Shown: piece by piece, positions 21,727 to 32,275 of the stretch
How positions within the stretch are numbered: the stretch's first letter is position 1
Layout of the letters: each line of letters begins with the position of its first letter
Origin: Piliocolobus tephrosceles
Lineage: Eukaryota; Chordata; Mammalia; Primates; Cercopithecidae
Direction: 5' to 3'
DNA length: 64,000 nucleotides
Assembly (NCBI RefSeq): GCF_002776525.5
Contig: NC_045437.1
Coordinates: forward strand, 138,498,580-138,562,579
Translations under genes and position numbers: made by a program
The notes under the pieces: generated by a model
Database searches by the model: none
Seen by the model: the letters and a program-made list of their open reading frames with translations, nothing else
What the model was told of the DNA's origin: nothing

Positions 21727-21965
21727 TGATGATGAAAGTCACATTTATTGGAGGCTTACCATGCATCAGGCACTGTTATAAGGGCTTAATGTACAATAAT
21801 TCACTTAATCTGCACAAAGCCTGTTTTGAAATGAATACTAGTGTTACCCTATCTTATAGAAGAGAAAACTGAGACACAGAAAGATGAAGGTAACCTGCGC
21901 AAACTTACTATTTAATATTTAGCCAGTATTTAAAACCAGGTGATCTTGCTCCAAAGATGGGTTTG
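21727..21965 (-). mobile_element. MIR SINE, near full length
   Basis: TTATTGGAGGCTTACCATG, CATCAGGCACTGTTATAAGG, GAGAAAACTGAGACACAGA and AAACCAGGTGATCTTGCTCC are the complement of MIR from 3' end to head. Confidence 0.85.
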
Positions 21966-23495
21966 ACACTTGAGTCCATAAAGAGGGACCTAACACCTTC
22001 AGTTAACCACAAACTCCGGGAGGGCCAACAATGTGTGCCAGTGGCTAACCGGCAAATGCAATGATCTTGGCAATGTGGCTAGACTTGATAATTTGATAAA
22101 CAGAAAACACAGAACATACGTAAGCAAACTTAGCAGTGGGCACCAAGAATAATAAATTCAGTTCAGAGTCACAGCAGGAAACAGAATTCACTACAATGGT
22201 GCAAATGAAGACATTTTAATAAAGGAGCCACTGCTAGAAGCCCAGATAGGCTTAAAGGGCAAACAAGAGATGCTGAGTCACTTGGAGACCAGCAGAAGGG
22301 GAAAGCCATTAACACTGTAAGGCTGAAGGGGCATCAACAGTAGGGATGGTGTCATCATTTTCCAGTGAGAGCCAGATTTATGCCAGAAGAGCCATTCAAC
22401 AGGAACTAGAGAAATGGAGGGATGCCAGTGACTACCAGAGAGTCGTGCTGAATCAAGAAAGGAGTGGGGAGAAGTACCCTGTCCTCTGTCTCCTCCTGCC
22501 TTCCAGTTGCCTTCCTCCATTTCCCATCAGCCTAACCCAATATAGAGCCAACCAGCAAAGAAGCCTGGTAAAGTAACCCAGTTGAGTCAATCCGCCACAG
22601 TAGGGAACAGGACAGAAAAGAATAGAAATGGATGTGAAGAGGAGGGGTCAATGGAGAATAACCAGCACACATGGGAAGGAATCTGGATACTCTTCTGTGT
22701 AGCACAGTTTAGGCAAATGTGCTACATTTATTTATGGCCAAGGAGTGATAATCTGGTGGAATATATTTACCACATTACAACTTGAAGGGTTGACATATAC
22801 AGAAGAGAGGAGGCATTCCACACTGCTCCAGTGGACAACACAATGAAGAGAGGATTAAACATGCATGTAGATTAGAACCTGATGTAAATAAATGTCAAAC
22901 ACACGTGGAAATGATTGTCTTATAGAGCACTGAGCTTGCCATCACCAGAAATCTTCAAGCACAGAGCAGAAATTGCCTGTTGCGGGCTTTATAGAAAATA
23001 TCCCCATATAACAGTGGGTCTAGATGACCCCTACAGTGTTTTCCAACCTAAGATCCTATAAATGTGTGATGTTATGGCAGGCCCAGCCAGTCTGATCTCA
23101 AGAGAGATTGCTGAGTCAAACTGCGCCGGAAGCACAGCCTCAGGACTCTGTGCGGGATGCACAGCCAGGCTGTTCCTTCACCTCTCCCTGACATTGGGAG
23201 TGATGTTAATACATCCCTATATGCATCCTGACAGCTGGAGCCTCCTTTCTCATAACAATGATAACCCCTGACCCCTCTGGAGGGCTCTTGCTCCTTCTCA
23301 GTGAGCATATTGCTAAGAGCATCACATTTCATCATTTGCGTATTATTCAGAGGGGTCTCATGCTCAGAGCACATGAAATGAGCATCTATTTGAGGTATAA
23401 AATTAATCTCTCTAAAATGTATATATCAATGTTATTCAACAAGACAAGTGGTTGGCCCTGTCTCTGCAATTGTGTGACTCTTAAGGTTAAGGACA
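21966..23495. other. Mostly unique sequence
   Basis: No supported gene. About 22990-23060 (GTCTAGATGACCCCTACAG, then TTTTCCAACCTAAGATCC) looks like the 3' end of an old core-SINE or L3-like repeat. Overlapping short frames at 23062-23374 on both strands look like chance. Confidence 0.45.
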
Positions 23496-23499
23496 AGGG

Positions 23500-23710
23500 A
23501 TATGGTCTCAGATAGACCTGAGTCCAAATTTTGGCTTCACTATTTAATAAGTGTGTAGTTACAGACAAATTCCTTGGCTTTTTTAAACCTCTAATTCCAC
23601 TTTTACAAAACAGGATGTTAATAGCAATAGCTCAAAATAATTAAGTGACAGAAAACACCTAAGACATACTAAATACTAAATGATAGCGGTTATCATCATA
23701 ATCATCACCA
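23500..23710 (+). mobile_element. MIR SINE
   Basis: CAGATAGACCTGAGTCCAAA, ACAGACAAATTCCTTGGC, AACCTCTAATTCCACTTTTA and GATAGCGGTTATCATCATAA match MIR over near-full length. Confidence 0.75.
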
Positions 23711-24275
23711 AAACAGTCAATAAAACACTCTAGGTCCCGGAGAAAGGGTGAAACACCAGTCAGAGAGGAAAACAACAGACAAGGAGTTGAGGCCTGTTTT
23801 GAAGTCCTACATCTGTTTTCCATCTCTTGTATGTCCAAATATCCATCTCTCCACCTTTCACTATTTCCTCTTCATTGGAGAGGGTGTAGTAACTCTTGCC
23901 CTACTTAGTAATCCCATGAAGGAACAAAAAGATATTAAGGAAATGACCTGCTCCAGGTGTCACAAACTCAAATGCTTACAGGGTCCAGGCAGCAAATGGA
24001 AATGAGCCAAGCGCATAGGTGGGAATAAAATCTACTAGGAGCAGAGGGCCCTGAAAACCATATACCTCACCTTTTAAATGGTGGGAGGTTGCTACTTAAT
24101 TCCAGCTACCTGTTACCAGTTACTAGGATTTTCCAAAAAGAAGTCAATATCTAGAGTTTTCCATGAAATCTCTGAAGGTTTAAATGTTGATGCCTAATTC
24201 AAAAGTTAACAACTCTCTAATGGCCAAACAAAATCCATCTGTGAATACCAATTTGGGATTGCTAATATAATAAAA
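23711..24275. other. Unique sequence
   Basis: No gene or repeat that I can name. Confidence 0.4.
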
Positions 24276-24279
24276 TTTT

Positions 24280-24385
24280 GTCTCCTTTTGTAACGCAGGA
24301 GAAAATAGAGGCACACCAAGGTCTAGCAATGTGCCCGAAGTCACACAGCCAGTTAATATTGCTGAGGATGAAATGACATCGTGAG
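24280..24385 (-). mobile_element. MIR SINE fragment
   Basis: AGGCACACCAAGGTCTAGC and CCGAAGTCACACAGCCAGTT are the MIR core on the complement. Confidence 0.7.
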
Positions 24386-24389
24386 TTTT

Positions 24390-24610
24390 TCTCCCTGCTC
24401 AGAAGCTCTTTGCCACCCTCCATTTGGCAATTCCAAGGTGCCTTTTATTATCATCTATGGTCATATGTGCATATATTTTCTCCCCAGGTAAGCTCTTTGG
24501 AGCCATTTCCCGTGTCTTGCTCTACCTAGTATTGTGTGTGTCTCTGCCTGCACTGATCATAGTTCAATGTGAGAAATGTAAGCTCAATTATAATTTGTCT
24601 AGTGAATGAT
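24390..24610 (+). mobile_element. L2-like fragment (weak)
   Basis: TAAGCTCTTTGGAGCCATTTC, CCGTGTCTTGCTCTACCTAG and TCTCTGCCTGCACTGATC resemble the L2 3' end wording (CTTGAGGGCAGGGACC... type). Diverged, so tentative. Confidence 0.4.
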
Positions 24611-24814
24611 AGGCACAGCATGACAGCCCATCTGTGTCCTGAAGGGACGGCTTACAAAGGTTCAGTTATGAGGGATAACCTTCTACTGATGATCATTTTC
24701 TAAACATCAAGATAAATGGATGTCATCATAATGTTTTATGGTCTAAAAGATAGTTTTATTTGGAAAAACCCCACAGTTTTAGGTACACAAAATGATAATT
24801 TTGTTGAGCACTTC

Positions 24815-25035
24815 TAGATGTGAGGCCTGGATCAAAGAATTTATATGACTTATTTTATCCTTACAATAATCCTATGAGGTAAATATTATTATTATTATTC
24901 CCATTTTGTAGGTCAAGAAACTGGAGCACAGGAAGGTAAACTAAATCATTCAGTGTCACAGTGCTAGAGAGAGGCAGAGACAGGATATGAACGAGGCAGC
25001 CTAACCCAAGAGCCAATGTTCTTACACACTCAATG
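24815..25035 (-). mobile_element. MIR SINE
   Basis: GAGCACTTCTAGATGTGAGG, CCTTACAATAATCCTATGAG, CCATTTTGTAGGTCAAGAAA and AAACTGGAGCACAGGAAGG are the MIR complement over near-full length. Confidence 0.85.
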
Positions 25036-25044
25036 CACCATTGT

Positions 25045-25180
25045 CCTTGGATGACCTAATGTAATCTTCACAGTAACCTTATGAGATAGGTCTTGTCTCC
25101 TTTTTGCAAGTAAGTACACTAAGCACTAGGGAAGCCAAATGTTTGCTAGGGGTTGCATAGCTAATAAGCAGCAATTAGGA
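25045..25180 (-). mobile_element. Second MIR fragment, directly adjacent
   Basis: AATCTTCACAGTAACCTTATG, GCAAGTAAGTACACTAAGC and GGGGTTGCATAGCTAATAAG again match the MIR complement, so two MIRs lie head-to-tail within 370 bases. Confidence 0.7.
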
Positions 25181-25574
25181 CTGCTGCCATTTTTCAGGAA
25201 ACCTTTGTGGGAAAGGAATATTGGGACCACATTTATCTCAGTTGTTGTCTTAGTCCTTAATATTTTCTCACCCGCCCTTTCTCAGAGACTGGCTCCAGAA
25301 GGATGCCCAGGTCCCCAAATAGGGCATTCAGTGCTGTGGTGGGAAGAAGGGGAAGAGGAGTGGCCTTCTGCTCACTGCTATCACTAGAACATAAGCCCCA
25401 CTTGTTAGCAACCATGTGTTTTCTCACTTTAGTATGCCTAAAGACTGCACTCAGTAAAATTGTTTGAACTATCCTGTTATGTCCCAAATACATTTTAAAG
25501 ATTCAGAAGAGAGGAAAACTTTAAAAAAAAAAATTATTAACAAATTGACAAAAGGTGAAAAGCACAGTTTGGCT

Positions 25575-25880
25575 GTATGTATTTTGTTTTTCCTTTGAGA
25601 GTGAGATTTGCTCTCATTGCCAAGGTTGGAGTGCAATGACATGATCTTGGCTCACTGCAACCTCTGCCTCCCAGGTTCAAGCGATTCTCTTGCCTCAGCC
25701 TCCTAAGTAGCTAGGATTACAGATACCTGCCACCATGCCCAGCTCGTTTTTGAATTTTTGGTAGAGACGAGGTTTCTCCATGTCGGCCAGCCTGGTCTCA
25801 AACTCCTAACCTCAAGCAATCCACCTGCGTTGGCCTCCCAAAGTGCTGGGATTAAAGGTGTGAGCCACCATGCCCAGTCA
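25575..25880 (-). mobile_element. AluS-type element
   Basis: Complement of a dimeric Alu: GGCTCACTGCAACCTCTGCC, AAGCGATTCTCTTGCCTCAG, GTAGAGACGAGGTTTCTCC and GTGCTGGGATTAAAGGTGTG. Decayed CpGs put it in the AluS age class. The T-rich 5' edge (its A tail) is degenerate. Confidence 0.9.
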
Positions 25881-26255
25881 AATGTGTCTTTTCAATGCTA
25901 ACAAAGCAATTATTTAAAAGGAAGGATGAGAATAATCTGTTGAGAACGGATAGTCAGTTGGGTCTCAAAATAGTGTACAGAGAGATCACAAGGAGTAAAA
26001 GCAGAGAAATGTGGCAGGGCCCCTGGAGAGGGAAGCAGGGACAAGCCTGAGTCTGAAGCTCGCTCCACCTGTGCACTGCTGTCTGTTCTCCCTGTCCCCT
26101 CCAGCACCCCTCCTCCAAGGTTACTCCTCCCCACAACATTGGGTTATAAGCACACAGGGCCTAGAGAGAAAGACTCCTTCCTCCCACTGTCCAGAGACAC
26201 CATAGGACCAGATAGCATCCCTCAGGTTATAATGTCTGGAGGGTCCCTTGCTTTA
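25881..26255. other. Unique sequence
   Basis: No gene recognised. Overlapping frames on both strands at 25910-26205 reflect a GC-richer stretch, not evidence of coding. Confidence 0.4.
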
Positions 26256-26259
26256 TTTC

Positions 26260-26450
26260 CACCATTTCCTCATCAGTCCTCATAAGGTACCTGTGAGATT
26301 GGCTGCCTATCCTGGGCATGATTATCCCCATTGGATAGACTCTGGCACTGAAACAGGAAATCCAGCCTAGTGAATAGCAGAGGCAGAACTCTCAACTAAG
26401 ACATCTGACTTCAATGCTAGTGCTTCTCCTCTACTCAGGCTGCCTCCTAA
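26260..26450 (-). mobile_element. MIR SINE
   Basis: GATTATCCCCATTGGATAG, CACTGAAACAGGAAATCC, GCAGAGGCAGAACTCTCAAC and TCTGACTTCAATGCTAGTGC are the MIR complement. Confidence 0.65.
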
Positions 26451-26559
26451 GACCTGGGATCTTCTGAAGGGTGAAGAGGACACCAGTGGAAGGTATCTTT
26501 CTTTTGGGGAAGCAGATTCTCCTCACCTTTTCTCTGTTCTCAAAGTTTGTCATTTGCTT

Positions 26560-27155
26560 ACACCATAGCCATTGGTCAAGCTTGGCAACTACAATGGCCT
26601 ATCTCATTGACCATAGGGATTGGTCTAAGAAATGGGCATGTAACCTAAAATAATCCAACTCAAATTATTCTTTGTAAGTTTCCAGACCTGAGTTCAGAGA
26701 TAAGCACTGAGTAATAGTCAGGGCAGTAGATGACCCAACATCCATTCAACCCCAGATCATTTTTCTGTCAATGATGGTATTCTCATCCCTCTTATCAGTA
26801 ATTGAGTCAACAGCCGTCCTATTTCCCAGTATTGGCCAATCAAGGGAAATACACTACAGGTATGCTGGAAAAGTTTTCTCTTTCCTGAGAAGAAGCCACA
26901 GACTACCATCATTTCTACATGTGACAACATGACACTTGGAACTAGTTCAATCCTTTTATCACCAGTTTAAAGATGAAGCTAGCACTGAGAACAGAAACAG
27001 GAAGCAGAAAGACCCAGGGTCCATAAGAACAGTATCCAGCCACTGCCTGCATGTTGCCTAAAGACTGCCCTGCCTCTGAACTTGGAGTTATGTGATGTAA
27101 TAAATTGTATTTATATTTTTTTGTGCCAGAGTTTTCTGTTAATTGCAAGCAAAAC
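26560..27155 (+). mobile_element. Old LTR-like sequence (MaLR-related, tentative)
   Basis: ATCCAGCCACTGCCTGCATG, ACTTGGAGTTATGTGATG, AATAAATTGTATTTATA and GTTTTCTGTTAATTGCAAGC parallel the tail of an ancient LTR (polyadenylation signal followed by the terminal GTTTTCTGT-CACTTGCA box). A shorter relative of the same wording is at 34180-34300. Family name uncertain. Confidence 0.4.
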
Positions 27156-27196
27156 TTCTTTTGTGTTTTCTGTTAATTACAGGCAAAAGCTTTCTT
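27128..27196 (+). repeat. Diverged tandem duplication of about 34 bases
   Basis: GTTTTCTGTTAATTGCAAGC is followed by GTTTTCTGTTAATTACAGGC 34 bases later, and the following CAAAACTTC / CAAAAGCTTTC also correspond. Two diverged tandem units at the end of the LTR-like segment. Confidence 0.7.
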
Positions 27197-27424
27197 TTCC
27201 TTTCAGGCCACATACATGACACAAACTGACCCTGGAGCTTCTGCCCCACATCATGGAAAGCAATTGCAAGAAGCAGAAATGAGACAGGAGGAAAAAGAGG
27301 TCTGATAGTGTTCAGGTCCCTCGGTTCTGTGACCCTGCTCTGTGCCTCCCTCTGGACTTGAGAAAGCTTGGATCTTTCCAACTCCATGTCCCAAAACAAA
27401 TTCCTTGTCAGCCCTCAGCAGGGA

Positions 27425-27792
27425 TGTATTAGTCTGTTCTAACGCTGCTAATAAAGACATACCAGAGACTGGGTAATTTATAAAGGAAAGAGGTTTAATT
27501 GACTCGAGTTCAACATGGCTGGAGAGGTCTCAGAAAACTTACAGTCATGGCGGAAAGGGAAGCAAACACATCCTTCTTCACATGGCGGCATCAAAAAGAA
27601 GTATCAAGCAAAAGGGAAAAGCCCCTTATAAAACCATCATATCTCTTGAGAACTTACTATCACAAGAACAGCATGAGAGTAACCTCCCCGTGATTAAATT
27701 ACCTCCCATGGGGTCCCTTCTATGACATGTGGGGATTATGGGAACTACAATTCAATATAAGATTTGGGTGGAAATACAGCCAAACCATATTA
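27425..27792 (-). mobile_element. MST/THE1-type MaLR solo LTR
   Basis: On the complement it starts near AATATGGTTTGGCTGTATTT, passes CCCATAATCCCCACATGTC, GATGGTTTTATAAGGGGC (TATA box), CCAGCCATGTTGAACTCG, TTAAACCTCTTTCCTTTATA and ends AGAACAGACTAATACA. This is the standard order of an MST or THE1 LTR of about 368 bases. No internal region flanks it, so it is solo. Confidence 0.9.
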
Positions 27793-27825
27793 GGTAGGGT
27801 CTGCATAACAGTGGAAAGAGCCCCA

Positions 27826-27955
27826 GTTAAGTGCTGGGAAAGGAAGTTTAAGTCCTGCTCTTATCACTGACTTGCTAAGCAACTCTGGATCAGTCTCTTC
27901 ACTGGACCTCTTATACCACCTGTAAATGAAGAGTTTGATGGAATATCTTTCACAA
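27826..27955 (+). mobile_element. MIR SINE fragment
   Basis: AAGTTTAAGTCCTGCTCTTA, ACTGACTTGCTAAGCAACTC and CTTCACTGGACCTCTTATAC follow the MIR head and core, diverged. Confidence 0.6.
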
Positions 27956-27959
27956 TTAA

Positions 27960-28111
27960 GAAATGTGTCCCAGTAATTCCACTCCCGTGAATATATCCTA
28001 CAGGTAAACTCAAATGAACACTGAAAGATGCAGCACAGAGATGCCTGTTGCAGCATTATGTGTAGTAGCAACCTGTCTACCCAAAAATTGTGTAAATGAG
28101 CTACCATATGG
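27960..28111 (+). mobile_element. Old L1M fragment, left of the hAT insertion
   Basis: CCCAGTAATTCCACTCCCG, GAATATATCCTACAGGTAAA, GTTGCAGCATTATGTGTAG and AACCTGTCTACCCAAAAA are the C-terminal ORF2 region of an L1ME-age LINE. It resumes at 28321. Confidence 0.65.
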
Positions 28112-28320
28112 ACCAAATCTGGCCCACAGCCTGTTTAGGTATGACTTGTGAGCTAAGAATGGTCTTTACATCTTCAAAGCATTGTTAAAAAGAGAAATAG
28201 GACAAGAAAGAGGAGGAAGAAGAGAAAAGGGCGGAGAAACAGGTGGTACAGAGATCCTATGACCAACAAAGCCTACAATATTAGGTATCCGGTCTTTTGC
28301 AGAATACATTCGTTGGTCTA
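28112..28320 (+). mobile_element. Nonautonomous hAT-type element inside L1M (tentative)
   Basis: GGACCAAATCTGGCCCACAG, CCTGTTTAGGTATGACTTG, CAACAAAGCCTACAATATTA and the right end resemble a Charlie-group DNA transposon with wording GGCCC...AAAGCCTA. Inverted termini are not well preserved. Confidence 0.5.
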
Positions 28321-28690
28321 TAAGCTATAGTATAAACTTCCTGTGAAATAAACAGCCATTGAAAACAGAAAAAAACCCTCATGTGCTGACATGAAAGAAG
28401 ATCTGCTACATATTGTTAAATAAAAAATGCAAGTATCAGAACAGCATGAGTAGTCTGATTACATTTGTGTCAAAATACAGGATGCAAGTTATTTATAATG
28501 TACATGCAAATAAAATGTCTGAAAGAACACACAAGAAACTTAACAGTTATTGCCTCTGGGGAAATTAGACCGAAATGAAGATAGTGATAGGGAGAAAAAT
28601 CATTTTATATTTTACTGTATTTTCTTCTCCACTCAGATTTTTACTATAAGCATGTTACAGCTTTCACCATAAAAATGAGCCAGTTGGACA
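28321..28690 (+). mobile_element. Old L1M 3' region, right of the hAT insertion
   Basis: CATGTGCTGACATGAAAGAA, CTACATATTGTTAAATAAAA, ACACAAGAAACTTAACAG and TTGCCTCTGGGGAAATTAG are the ORF2 end and 3'UTR of an L1ME-age element, continuing 27960-28111. Confidence 0.7.
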
Positions 28691-28769
28691 GTAAGATCTC
28701 CTGGGACACCTTCAGTTCTGAGTCTCTCTAGAATAATAACTTCTAACATTGAGTTACTATTTTTTCCAG

Positions 28770-28950
28770 TTTGCTGCTACTATCATAAACACATTCAACT
28801 TTTTGCTCTTTTAATCATCACAACCACCTCCTGAGGTTATGAACCCTTTTTTCAGATGAGGAGCCCCAGACCCAGAACTGTGATTTCTACCTGAGGATTC
28901 GAGGCTCTGGCTCCACTTCCTCAGTTTCCAACAGCAACACCCTCTGGCCT
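28770..28950 (-). mobile_element. MIR SINE fragment
   Basis: AATCATCACAACCACCTCC, GAGGTTATGAACCCTTTTTT and CAGATGAGGAGCCCCAGACC match the MIR complement. Confidence 0.6.
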
Positions 28951-29164
28951 ACCTGTGTGTCTGAGTGAGTTACAATGGGTCAGACTGAGGTTAGCTACAT
29001 AAGCAGAAACAGCAAAAGATATAAGATATGATTTAAAGAAGGCCAGAAAGGTAATATAGCCAAATAATTCTCTTTCTTGAGTTCATTGTAGACCTGCTAA
29101 TGAACAGAAGGCCAGGGTGAGAGGTAAATTTTTCACTTGGAAGTAAAGGAAAAAGGTTAAGTGC

Positions 29165-29300
29165 TTTTGATCACTGCTCAAATCATATGTAAATGGGGCC
29201 TACTCTGTCCATGGGGGAGGCTGTGTGACCATGGGTAAATCAAAGGCCCTCTCTGAGCCTCACGTCTCTTATTTCTGAAATGGAGAGGTCAGCCTGGGTC
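29165..29300 (+). mobile_element. MIR SINE fragment
   Basis: GAGGCTGTGTGACCATGGG, AAATCAAAGGCCCTCTCTGA and TTATTTCTGAAATGGAGAGG follow the MIR core. Confidence 0.7.
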
Positions 29301-30375
29301 AGGCAGGGGTCATACACTGTTGGGTTACACAGTGTTTATAAGGCCAAGCTGATCAAGATAATGGATCAGGGTGGAAACTGTAGGGAACTAGAGAATTCTT
29401 GACCTATTTAAAACAGGGCAGAGTCTTTTTATTACTTATAGATTGCTGCCAAAGAGGAAAGCAGACCAGTGTCATCAAATGATCTGGTTTTCAAGAGAAG
29501 CCAGAAATTCAAATTTCTAAATGAAAAAAATATATATCCAATTTTAAAATTGTGCCGTCTCATCCTAACATTGAAAACAAAAAAAGAGTGCTCTAGCGCC
29601 AAAACAAATACATCCACACACAGCCTACAGGCCTGCCAATCTGCCTGTAACATAAAAGGTTATCAGGGACACTTGGAGCTCCAAGTCATTGAGTCCCTGA
29701 TGGGGGTTGTAAGGGCTGCATCCCCCAAAGGGCAAATTCCATTAAGCTTCCATTTGAAACATCTATCACAATCCTACCTGTTTCCTTTCTCCCAGTTACA
29801 TCTCCTGCTCACCCCAGCAAATGACAATTGGCAAAATCCAGAAAGCAAAAGTGCCAAGCAAGAAGAGGAACAAAGCATTGACTTCAGCCATCGGTAGCCA
29901 GCAACAGGAGGTGATGTACACCCTGAGGAAGTCAAGGCATCCTTTGCTCACATGACTGACTGCCCCTTTCCTGGGGACAATCCCTACAGCAATGGCAGAA
30001 AAGTCTCTCTCTTTCCCCTCCTGCATTCAAGCAGCCACTCGCCTCCTTTCTTTCCCCTCTGCCAGTATCCTCAGCTTTTTTTCACCCACACCAGCGACTT
30101 CCATGCACAGGAACAACACTCAATCTAGAAGTGACAAGCCCCCACCACTGGCAGACTGTGACAGCCCAGGTTGTTCTTCATTCTGACGTGGCTGTGAGCA
30201 ACACTAGGCTCCTTGGTGACAACCTCAAGGTGATTGGAATACTGAAAGCCCCAAGATGGGCGTGTTCATGTGCACATGCACACGTGATGGGAACAGCAAT
30301 CATGCGAGCTCTCACATTGTAGGAGAAGCAATCCATACAAGGGAAATGGGAAAAGAAAAACTGCCCTATTCAAGC
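29301..30375. other. Unique sequence with one longer open frame
   Basis: No repeat recognised. A 142-codon plus-strand frame (29469-29897) has no recognisable domain and a composition like its surroundings; about one or two frames of this length are expected by chance in 64 kb. Treated as non-coding. Confidence 0.45.
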
Positions 30376-30379
30376 ATCA

Positions 30380-30560
30380 GCCATGACCCCCTATTGCATG
30401 CAAAATAAAGCCAAATTCAAGGCCACCTACCTCACAGTAGCTTTTCCAGTCTCATCTTGAACCACACTGTCTCTAGAAAACTATACATCAGTTACTTAAA
30501 TATTATCCCTAAACCCCCCCACCTCCCAGTTTGCTCACTCTATCTAGAAAGTGCTTCCAT
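30380..30560 (+). mobile_element. L2 LINE fragment
   Basis: CCATGACCCCCTATTGCATG, AAAATAAAGCCAAATTCAAGG and CCAGTCTCATCTTGAACCAC follow the L2 3' region wording (ATAAAGTCCAAACTC... CTGGCCTC type), diverged. Confidence 0.6.
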
Positions 30561-30684
30561 TTGGAAAGAGGTAGATTTTTATGTTTAATGAGAAAAACAA
30601 CTTAGGAAATTCTGTTCTAGCAGTTCCATTACAGAACCACCAAAAATAACTTCCAACTAATACCACTAGGCAATCATGAAACTA

Positions 30685-30920
30685 ATGGTAAATATTATTT
30701 ATTGAGCACCTACTATGTGCCAGATACTGTACTGAATGCTTTATCTGCCTTACATTATTTCACTCTCACAACCACTCTATTAGATAAGAACACAGGCACA
30801 AAAAGGCTCAAAGGATACCCTATCCCATATCACACAGCCAATGCATGGCAAAGCCAAGAGTCGAGCCCAGGACCTCTGTCTCCAGAGCTTTCAGCCTCAC
30901 CACTAGGATATACTGTCTTT
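30685..30920 (-). mobile_element. MIR SINE, near full length
   Basis: TTATTGAGCACCTACTATGTG, CAGATACTGTACTGAATGC, CAAAAAGGCTCAAAGGATAC, ATCACACAGCCAATGCATGG and AGTCGAGCCCAGGACCTC are the MIR complement, well preserved. Confidence 0.9.
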
Positions 30921-30954
30921 CTATGGAAAGATGCATATCGAGGAAAGGAAAATG

Positions 30955-31080
30955 AAACAGGAGTGGGGTAGTCTGAGCTTTAGTCCCTGCTGGGTCTTTG
31001 TCACTTTGGACAGGTCATTTCACCACTCTAAGCCTCTGTTTGGCCCTTCTCTAAAATCAGAGTCTAAATATATGACCCAC
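30955..31080 (+). mobile_element. MIR SINE fragment, inverted to its neighbour
   Basis: AGTCTGAGCTTTAGTCCCTG, GTCACTTTGGACAGGTCATT and CACCACTCTAAGCCTCTG are MIR in plus orientation. Confidence 0.75.
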
Positions 31081-31239
31081 AGGATGCGCTTTGTGATGCC
31101 TTATACAAGTAATTTCATCCAGATTTATTACAAAAGAGATGAGGGGAAAAAGAATAGCACAATTGAGCTTAAGGGAATATGAACGTTTGGGGAACATAAC
31201 CAAAATGGGGTGGCAAAGAGAGACGTGAATAAGTTAAGC

Positions 31240-31860
31240 CATGGAATTATCTAAAAGCGCACTTCTCTGAGACAGCCTTTGAGGGGCCTGTTGTGACTGA
31301 AGGGACCCTGGGGACTCTACGCAGAAGGTTCAACTCCAGGCTGAAGCTCTCAGTCCCTGGGTGAGGGTCCAGATAAGCATCACTGTAGATTCTCCAGTGT
31401 CCAGCAGAGGGCACCCACGTCCACATACTCGGCTGCTCAGAGGGCCTTGGCAACCTGGCTTCAGACAGCCCCTTACAAGGTACTTGTCTATCCTGCCTTG
31501 TTTCCCCTAATCCATTCACCAATGGGACTGGAATAAACCAAGGTATGGGAATAGGCCATTTAGAAGCTAAATCTGCTCCTATAGGCCTCTGAATTTCCAA
31601 GAAACATGTTTAAAAAATGACGAGGCTGTGCAGTGGTCCTGTTCCTCCCCTGTCATTCTTCTTCTTTGTTCCTGGGTCTCTCCAAGCAGAGTCCAGGAGA
31701 TAAGAGAATCTGCCTGGCTGGCACTCTTGCTGCAGCTTCTCTGGTTACTCTCGGGGGATTCCTGATTTTGTTGAGAAGGGTTTCTCTTTATCAAATCACA
31801 GGCCTCCTCTGAAATGGCCCAAGAGACCATCACCGCCTGCCGGGTGCTGAAATATGTTAT
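31240..31860. other. Moderately GC-rich unique stretch
   Basis: No repeat recognised. Two overlapping minus-strand frames of 117 codons (31600-31247) and 98 codons (31875-31579) lie here without recognisable motifs; not called as genes. A CTCF-like site lies at 31401. Confidence 0.4.
31401..31415 (+). promoter_or_regulatory. CTCF-like core site
   Basis: CCAGCAGAGGGCACC agrees with the CTCF core CCASYAGRKGGCRSY at every position. CTCF anchors chromatin loops and insulators. The site is outside any recognised repeat, which makes it a better candidate than repeat-borne matches. Occupancy cannot be read from sequence. Confidence 0.5.
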
Positions 31861-32200
31861 CATTAGGCTCAACATGCTATTTAGTTAATTAAATGTCATG
31901 CTTTTGATAGCATTAATTAGACCCGCTGCCGATTCCTCAGAAAACAAAACCATACAAAAATGAAAACCTCACTCCTAACCCAGGGAGACTCAATGGAGCC
32001 AAAGTGAGATCTTCCTAAATCCCTCTCTCCTCCTAGGACAAAATTAGTCCACACAGATCTTTGAACAGCTCAATGAGCTTCATGATGTCATTTTTGCTTT
32101 GAGGGATGATGTTATTAATGTTCCTGGCATTTTAGAGCAGTTAATGTTTTTATTAATAATGACATAATTGTCCTTTATATAAATGTAATATTTTAGAGGT
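31861..32200. promoter_or_regulatory. AT-rich block with repeated TAAT homeodomain cores
   Basis: TTAGTTAATTAAATGTCATG, GATAGCATTAATTAGACC, GATGTTATTAATGTTCC and TTATTAATAATGACATAATTG give many ATTA/TAAT cores in 340 bases that contain no recognised repeat. Such blocks are common among conserved developmental enhancers; conservation is not known here. Confidence 0.3.
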
Positions 32201-32202
32201 TG

Positions 32203-32275
32203 CTAGGGACTGAATTGTGTCCCCCTTCCAAAAAATTTATATTCATAAAAGTCACATATAAACAGGTAGCCACAT
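32203..32275 (+). mobile_element. MLT1-type LTR 5' fragment
   Basis: CTAGGGACTGAATTGTGTCC and CCCTTCCAAAAAATTTATATTC are the first 60-70 bases of an MLT1-type LTR; the rest is missing. Confidence 0.6.

Noticed and set aside
29469..29897. 142-codon plus-strand open frame
   Set aside because: No recognised domain; one or two frames of this length are expected by chance in 128,000 codon positions of AT-rich DNA; codon usage looks like background.
31247..31875. Two overlapping minus-strand frames (117 and 98 codons)
   Set aside because: Locally GC-rich, no recognised motif, and no splice or transcript evidence; not enough to call a gene.
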